Positions 16,667 through 20,033 of a stretch of DNA of 20,033 nucleotides are shown piece by piece. The stretch comes from CAZFDT01 sp964518335 (lineage in GTDB: Bacteria > Planctomycetota > Phycisphaerae > Phycisphaerales > Phycisphaeraceae): contig CAZFDT010000093.1 of the NCBI GenBank assembly GCA_964518335.1, positions 1-20,033 on the forward strand, in the 5' to 3' direction. The notes beneath the pieces are model-generated. The model was given only the letters and a program-made list of their open reading frames with translations. It was not told the DNA's origin and made no database searches. Both the position numbers and the translations under genes were made by a program. Numbering within the stretch: position 1 is the stretch's first letter; each line of letters begins with the position of its first letter.

Positions 16667-17590
16667 TCAGGCAACCATTGCTGGGGTGGCGATGTCGGCC
16701 GGGTCGCCGCTGGCGCGGCTGAGGTTCAGCCCCTCCAGCATGGCAATCACCTCCAGCGTCTGGGCCGCCGGCACCGCGGATTGATTGTGCGGCAGGTGGC
16801 TGAGGATCGCCTCGATCATCGTGGCGTACGCTGGGCGACCTACGCTCAAGTCCAGATACTGCGGCCCGCTCTCGCGGTGCAACACAGCGGTGAACTTCGC
16901 CGAGCCTGCCCGCAGGCCGCGAAGGCACGCCATGCGGCCGTCGGCCCACTGAAGGACCGCGGCGTCGTGCGCGTCGCCGGCATGGGCCTGCACCCTGATG
17001 CACCCGGCGCCCATCGCCGTCACCGCGATCTCCACGATATGGACGCCGTACCAGAACCACCCCGGCTGGGTCGCCACCAGCGCCATCGGTCCGGACACGT
17101 CCACACCGTGGATCGCTCCGCGTGACGTGTCGGCCAGCGCCTCGACCAGCGGCTGCGCGTAGCGCAGGGACGAAGTGGACATGAGGCACACGCCGTGATG
17201 CTCGGCAAGCTCGAACATCTGCTGCGCTTCGGCAAACCGGAGTGCGAAAGGCTTGTCCACGAAAGTGGGTCGGCCAAGTGGCGCGGTGCGTTCAAGCATC
17301 TCCAGGTGAACGCGGCCGTCGACAGCGGTGATCATCACCAGGTCCACACGCTCTGCAACCTCTTCAGGTGTGTCGAGGATGGTGACCCCGAATTGATCGC
17401 GCACCAACGCCGTGTACTGTTGCACTCGCCCGATGCTCATATCGAAGTCGGGCGATCCGCCCGGGTACGCCGCGACCACCCGCGCTCCCGGTACATGGTT
17501 TGGAGCAGCCGGGTCATTGAGCAGCTTGGTGAAGGCTTCCACGTGCGAGGTGTCGAGGCCGATCAAGCCAATGGTCAATAGCTCAGGCAT
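16667..17590 (-). CDS. Gfo/Idh/MocA family oxidoreductase (second of pair)
   Basis: A 307-residue NAD(P)-dependent oxidoreductase-like protein. The N-terminal Rossmann strand reads IGLIGLDTSHVEAF (7-20), a variant in which the usual GxGxxG is replaced by GLDTSHV, seen in a subgroup of this family. VDKP at 111-114 stands for the E-K-P motif whose Lys contacts cofactor and substrate, and His184 in WYGVHIVEI occupies the catalytic His position. At 307 residues it is short for the family, with a compact C-terminal domain. Its ATG overlaps the end of the first oxidoreductase gene by 8 bp, so the two are cotranscribed. A dehydrogenase, epimerase-like or structural partner role on sugars or inositols is possible; the substrate is unknown. 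Confidence 0.88.
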   Translation of the reverse strand: MPELLTIGLIGLDTSHVEAFTKLLNDPAAPNHVPGARVVAAYPGGSPDFDMSIGRVQQYTALVRDQFGVTILDTPEEVAERVDLVMITAVDGRVHLEMLERTAPLGRPTFVDKPFALRFAEAQQMFELAEHHGVCLMSTSSLRYAQPLVEALADTSRGAIHGVDVSGPMALVATQPGWFWYGVHIVEIAVTAMGAGCIRVQAHAGDAHDAAVLQWADGRMACLRGLRAGSAKFTAVLHRESGPQYLDLSVGRPAYATMIEAILSHLPHNQSAVPAAQTLEVIAMLEGLNLSRASGDPADIATPAMVA

Positions 17591-18752
17591 GTGTCAGCCC
17601 CGCTTTCCTGGTGATGTTTGGTACAAGTGTTGTGGCAGGCCTTGCTGGCTTTGACGCCTGCCGCGCATGGCGTTGTGGGGATTGAAGGCGTGACGGCGAT
17701 TGCTGCTCGATGGCGTGACATCGCTCGATCACGGTGAGTTGCCGACGCACGCTTCGCGGCGTGATGACCAGGGGCTGGCCATGGCGCAGCGTCTGGTACA
17801 GGTCCTCATAGAAGCGCACCGTCGGCGACTTCGACGCGGTGTCGTCCGATGCGGACCACTGCTGCTGAGTCCACTGCAGCGTCTCGGTGTTGTAACTGCG
17901 ATCGGCGGTGCGTTCACGGTCGACCTGTCGCCGCGGCATCTGCTCGAAATCGACATATTTCCACGTCAGTTCAGTGCTGGAGCCTCGCAAGGCGCCTGAG
18001 GTACCCATCACCAGCCAAAGGTCCTGGGGGAAAGCGCAGGCGCGGCTGATCTCGATCTGAATCAGAGGCTGACCGGGCGCCTTCAGCGCAAGAGTAAAGT
18101 GGTCCTCCGCGTCACCCAGAGTCAGCGTGCGATCGCAGTGGTAGAAGACGTGTGGCTCGGCGGGTCCGAACAGCTCCAGCGCCTGATCGATGGCGTGCGG
18201 GCCGGTGTTGTGCAACTCGCCTCCGCCCAACTCGCGCAGCGTCTGCCAGTCCCAGCGGCGGCCGAAGCTGTGACGGCACATGCGTATCTGCACGATCCGC
18301 CCCAGCACGCCGGAGTTAATCACCTCCCGCACTTTCAGAAAGTCCGCGCCGTAGCGCAGATTCTGAAACGGCGCGAGCACTCGGCCGGTCTGCGTTGCCA
18401 CCGCGATCAGGTCATCGGCCTGGGCGACGGTCATCGCCATGGGCTTTTCGCAGACCACGTGGCGGCCGGCACGCATCGCCGCGACAGCATGGGCCGCGTG
18501 CAACAGCGAGGGCGTCGCCACCACCACAAGGTCTAGCTCGGCGTCACGGATCAGATCGTCGGTGTTGCGGTAGACCCGGCACGCAAAGCGTTGCGCGGCT
18601 TCCTCGCATCGCTCAGGGGCCGGATCTGAGACGGCAGCGATCCGGTAGCGATCGCCCAGACCGGCGAGCGCTGCAGCGTGGATGTCCCAGCCGCTACGCC
18701 CCAGGCCGGCGATGCCTACCTGGACCGATTGCTTTTGGTGGCCTTGAGGCAT
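17583..18752 (-). CDS. Gfo/Idh/MocA family oxidoreductase (first of pair)
   Basis: A 389-residue NAD(P)-dependent oxidoreductase of the glucose-fructose oxidoreductase/inositol dehydrogenase family. Seen: GIAGLGRSGWD (13-23) as the dinucleotide-binding GxGxxG loop, DLVVVATPSLLH (74-85), CEKPMAMT (101-108) with the conserved Lys103, and GPHAIDQALE (184-193) with His186 and Asp189 at the catalytic positions. The last 45 or so residues are basic, Pro/Arg-rich and probably disordered, an unusual tail. ATG 18752 is supported by AGGAG 7 nt upstream. A good promoter lies about 90 bp upstream. It probably oxidises a sugar-type substrate released by polysaccharide breakdown; this is inferred from family and neighbourhood. 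Confidence 0.93.
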   Translation of the reverse strand: MPQGHQKQSVQVGIAGLGRSGWDIHAAALAGLGDRYRIAAVSDPAPERCEEAAQRFACRVYRNTDDLIRDAELDLVVVATPSLLHAAHAVAAMRAGRHVVCEKPMAMTVAQADDLIAVATQTGRVLAPFQNLRYGADFLKVREVINSGVLGRIVQIRMCRHSFGRRWDWQTLRELGGGELHNTGPHAIDQALELFGPAEPHVFYHCDRTLTLGDAEDHFTLALKAPGQPLIQIEISRACAFPQDLWLVMGTSGALRGSSTELTWKYVDFEQMPRRQVDRERTADRSYNTETLQWTQQQWSASDDTASKSPTVRFYEDLYQTLRHGQPLVITPRSVRRQLTVIERCHAIEQQSPSRLQSPQRHARQASKPARPATTLVPNITRKAGLTHA

Positions 18753-18850
18753 TGTTGTACTCCTCGGTCGCGTGCCATCACGGGATGAAACGGCGAGCGC
18801 CGATGACTTGGGGGGTGGGGGTTGAAGGTTTCATTGAATGATCTAGACAT

Positions 18851-18879
18851 ATTAAATAAACACTATCGGGTCCTGTCAA
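18851..18879 (-). promoter_or_regulatory. Predicted sigma-70-type promoter of the oxidoreductase pair
   Basis: On the - strand, a consensus TTGACA (18879-18874), a 17-bp spacer and TTTAAT (18856-18851, 5 of 6). The start of transcription would be near 18844, about 90 nt before the ATG. Next to the -10 box, 18838-18850 reads ATGATCTAGACAT, an imperfect palindrome around TCTAGA with one extra base, a possible operator. Confidence 0.7.
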
Positions 18880-18968
18880 GTCTTTTCCCATGCCAGCGAT
18901 CCGCCTCAGAATGGATTGAATGGCCTTAGATGCTTGCCAAGAGTGGCTCGCCTCGCGTATGCCCCGGA

Positions 18969-18996
18969 TTGACAGAAATTGATATTTCACTAAAAT
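18969..18996 (+). promoter_or_regulatory. Predicted promoter of the decayed M24 gene
   Basis: Consensus TTGACA (18969-18974), a 16-bp spacer and TAAAAT (18991-18996, 5 of 6) on the + strand, in an AT-rich patch. The leader to the ATG at 19182 would be about 180 nt. The promoter looks intact although the gene behind it is broken. Confidence 0.55.
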
Positions 18997-19181
18997 TATT
19001 GAAATTACTCATGAGCGATGCGGTCTGGGGAAGGTGCGCGGACGGCCTCCGGTTTCCACGCCCCCCATGGTTCTCCCTCTCGAGGACATGAATGAGCATG
19101 GGACCTCCAGCAATGAGCTTCGCCACCGATTCTTCGTGAGCTTCCCCTTCGTACAGCCTTCAGGCAGACTCTGGAACTCTC

Positions 19182-19692
19182 ATGAACACCATCGCACCCC
19201 CCAAACACCCCACGATCGGTCAGCAGGGGTTAAAGGCGCGACTCAATCGCGCCCAGGCCATGGTGCGCAAGCGGGGATTTGACTCGCTGCTGGTCAACAG
19301 CAACGAGGCCGACTTTGCCAACGTGCGCTACGTCACCGATTACTGGCCGATCTTCGAGACCGCCGGCGTGCCGATCCTCCCGGCACGCGATCAGCCGACC
19401 GACGCACCGCAAGCTCCAGCGTGGCGACATGCTGCAGTTGAACCTGTCAGCGCGGGTGTCAGGCTATTCGTCAGGCGTTGGCGTGCCGGTGTGTCTCGGG
19501 CCGATGACGCCGCGTCAGCGCGAGCTTGTGGCCTTCGCCTGAAGGCTCACAACCAGACGATCCAGTGGATGCGTTCGGGCGTGGTCACATCCGAGGTGGC
19601 CAGGAAGTATCGGCGTTTCTTCGATGACCGCGGGTACGGCGCACAGTTCCTCTATGGCCCCGCGCATGGTCTGGGGATGATCGAGGTTGTAG
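19182..19692 (+). pseudogene. M24 metallopeptidase (Xaa-Pro aminopeptidase-like) pseudogene
   Basis: Pieces of one M24/creatinase-fold gene remain in changing frames. Piece 1 (19182 to about 19375) encodes RLNRAQAMVRKRGFDSLLV and NVRYVTDYWPIFETAGVPI, the family's N-terminal domain. Piece 2, in the +1 frame (about 19384-19541), encodes HAISRPTHRKLQRGDMLQLN and GYSSGVGVPVCLGPMTPRQR, from the catalytic domain. Piece 3, back in the first frame, encodes LKAHNQTIQWMRSGVVTSEV and FLYGPAHGLGMIEV, with the conserved HGLG. Between pieces 1 and 2 a large middle part is missing (I estimate 150-190 residues); between 2 and 3 one base is missing near 19540, where GCCTGAAG replaces a GCC-TTG-AAG-like reading. 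After about 19690 homology stops, so the final metal-binding Glu region is absent. No functional enzyme can be made. Confidence 0.85.
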
Positions 19693-19981
19693 CGGCCCAG
19701 CAGCTTGTCACTATGTCTTGTTCGGTGTTCGTATGGCAATCAAGGCGGTGGGCTGCCGATGAATCGCGGGTTGGGCGCGTAAGACAACTGCAGCGATCTT
19801 TGACAAGTGAATAGGTGGAAAGGAGCCGGGTTACGCAGCGCGCCGAAGTTGTACGGCGATGTCGATGATGGGCAGCCGCGGGTCGCCACGGCAGGGTCGG
19901 CGGGTGATCTGGATGCTGGCGTTGCAGGGATCGCGCTGCCGGATCGGAAGCGGTGCCGATGCCTCGATCTGCTGCGCCCGC
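19693..19981. other. Junction debris with no intact gene
   Basis: About 290 bp between the M24 remnant and the IS91-like fragment. A - strand frame ending at a TAA at 19831 reads plausibly from about 19980 (for example PCRGDPRLPIIDIAVQLRR) and may be the C-terminal scrap of a lost gene, but the frame is closed by a TAG at 20017-20019, leaving about 60 residues without a recognised family. Nothing else is identifiable. Confidence 0.4.
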
Positions 19982-20033
19982 CTGGTGCAGATGGACGATC
20001 GGCACGTCTGCTTCAACTACAAGGACTACGCCG
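19982..20033 (+). mobile_element. Probable IS91-type transposase fragment at window edge
   Basis: The + frame reads LVQMDDRHVCFNYKDYA up to the window end. The HV.F.YKDYA segment resembles the region of IS91/IS801-type Y2 transposases that follows the YTHRVAISN motif. That preceding motif is not present upstream in any frame I read, so the fragment seems to begin abruptly near 19980, either truncated or at a rearrangement joint. The evidence is 17 residues only, so this is tentative. Confidence 0.4.

Larger units (their letters stand above)
18753..19181. other. Divergent intergenic region
   Basis: About 430 bp between the oxidoreductase operon (-) and the decayed M24 gene (+). It is AT-richer than the coding sequence in two patches, 18840-18880 and 18965-19012, each holding one predicted promoter pointing away from the other. 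I see no convincing small gene; short frames here have no ribosome site or recognisable sequence. Confidence 0.7.

Noticed and set aside
19831..20016. 61-residue - strand frame at the right end
   Set aside because: It needs a TTG start, has no ribosome site, and its upstream part runs antisense over the IS91-like segment. Only its C-terminal half looks protein-like, so it is treated as debris.

Overview
The window reads as part of a GC-rich planctomycete-type genome, most likely a Phycisphaerae-like member of Planctomycetota assembled from a metagenome. The markers are PEP-CTERM sorted proteins, a pseudopilin with the H-X9-DG motif, a LacI regulator beside carbohydrate-active enzymes, and paired Gfo/Idh/MocA oxidoreductases. 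A 100-N scaffold gap with exact 55-bp repeat flanks points to a short-read de Bruijn assembly. The taxonomy is inferred from gene content only.

Left part (1-2915, + strand): two tandem PEP-CTERM paralogues (the first with a damaged or incomplete 5' end), a strong rho-independent terminator at 1566-1605, then a right-handed beta-helix protein without a signal peptide. It converges on the next operon with a 10-bp overlap of stop regions.

Central part (16505 down to 2906, - strand): a tightly packed polysaccharide-utilisation operon. From its predicted promoter the order is: pseudopilin, LacI regulator, GH36-like glycosidase, two tandem copies of a large secreted protein of unknown function (the first interrupted by the scaffold gap), a 1.2-kaa secreted FG-GAP/VCBS adhesin-like protein, and a polysaccharide lyase family 8 (PL8) enzyme. 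Two ATGA start/stop overlaps and very short spacers suggest one transcript with translational coupling. The likely logic is binding and handling of an acidic polysaccharide by the secreted proteins, cleavage by PL8 and the glycosidase, and sugar-responsive control by LacI; the substrate cannot be named from sequence.

Right part (18879 down to 16667, - strand): a two-gene Gfo/Idh/MocA oxidoreductase operon with its own good sigma-70-type promoter, probably acting on sugars or inositol-like substrates. Divergent to it, at 18969-19692 (+), is a promoter followed by a decayed M24 aminopeptidase-family gene with an internal deletion, a one-base frameshift and a lost C-terminus. The window ends in debris that includes what looks like a fragment of an IS91-type transposase.

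Most notable: an uncharacterised secreted family duplicated in tandem beside PL8, with evidence that the two copies share an identical core of about 958 bp between diverged ends, which also explains the assembly gap. No rRNA, tRNA or CRISPR array was seen.
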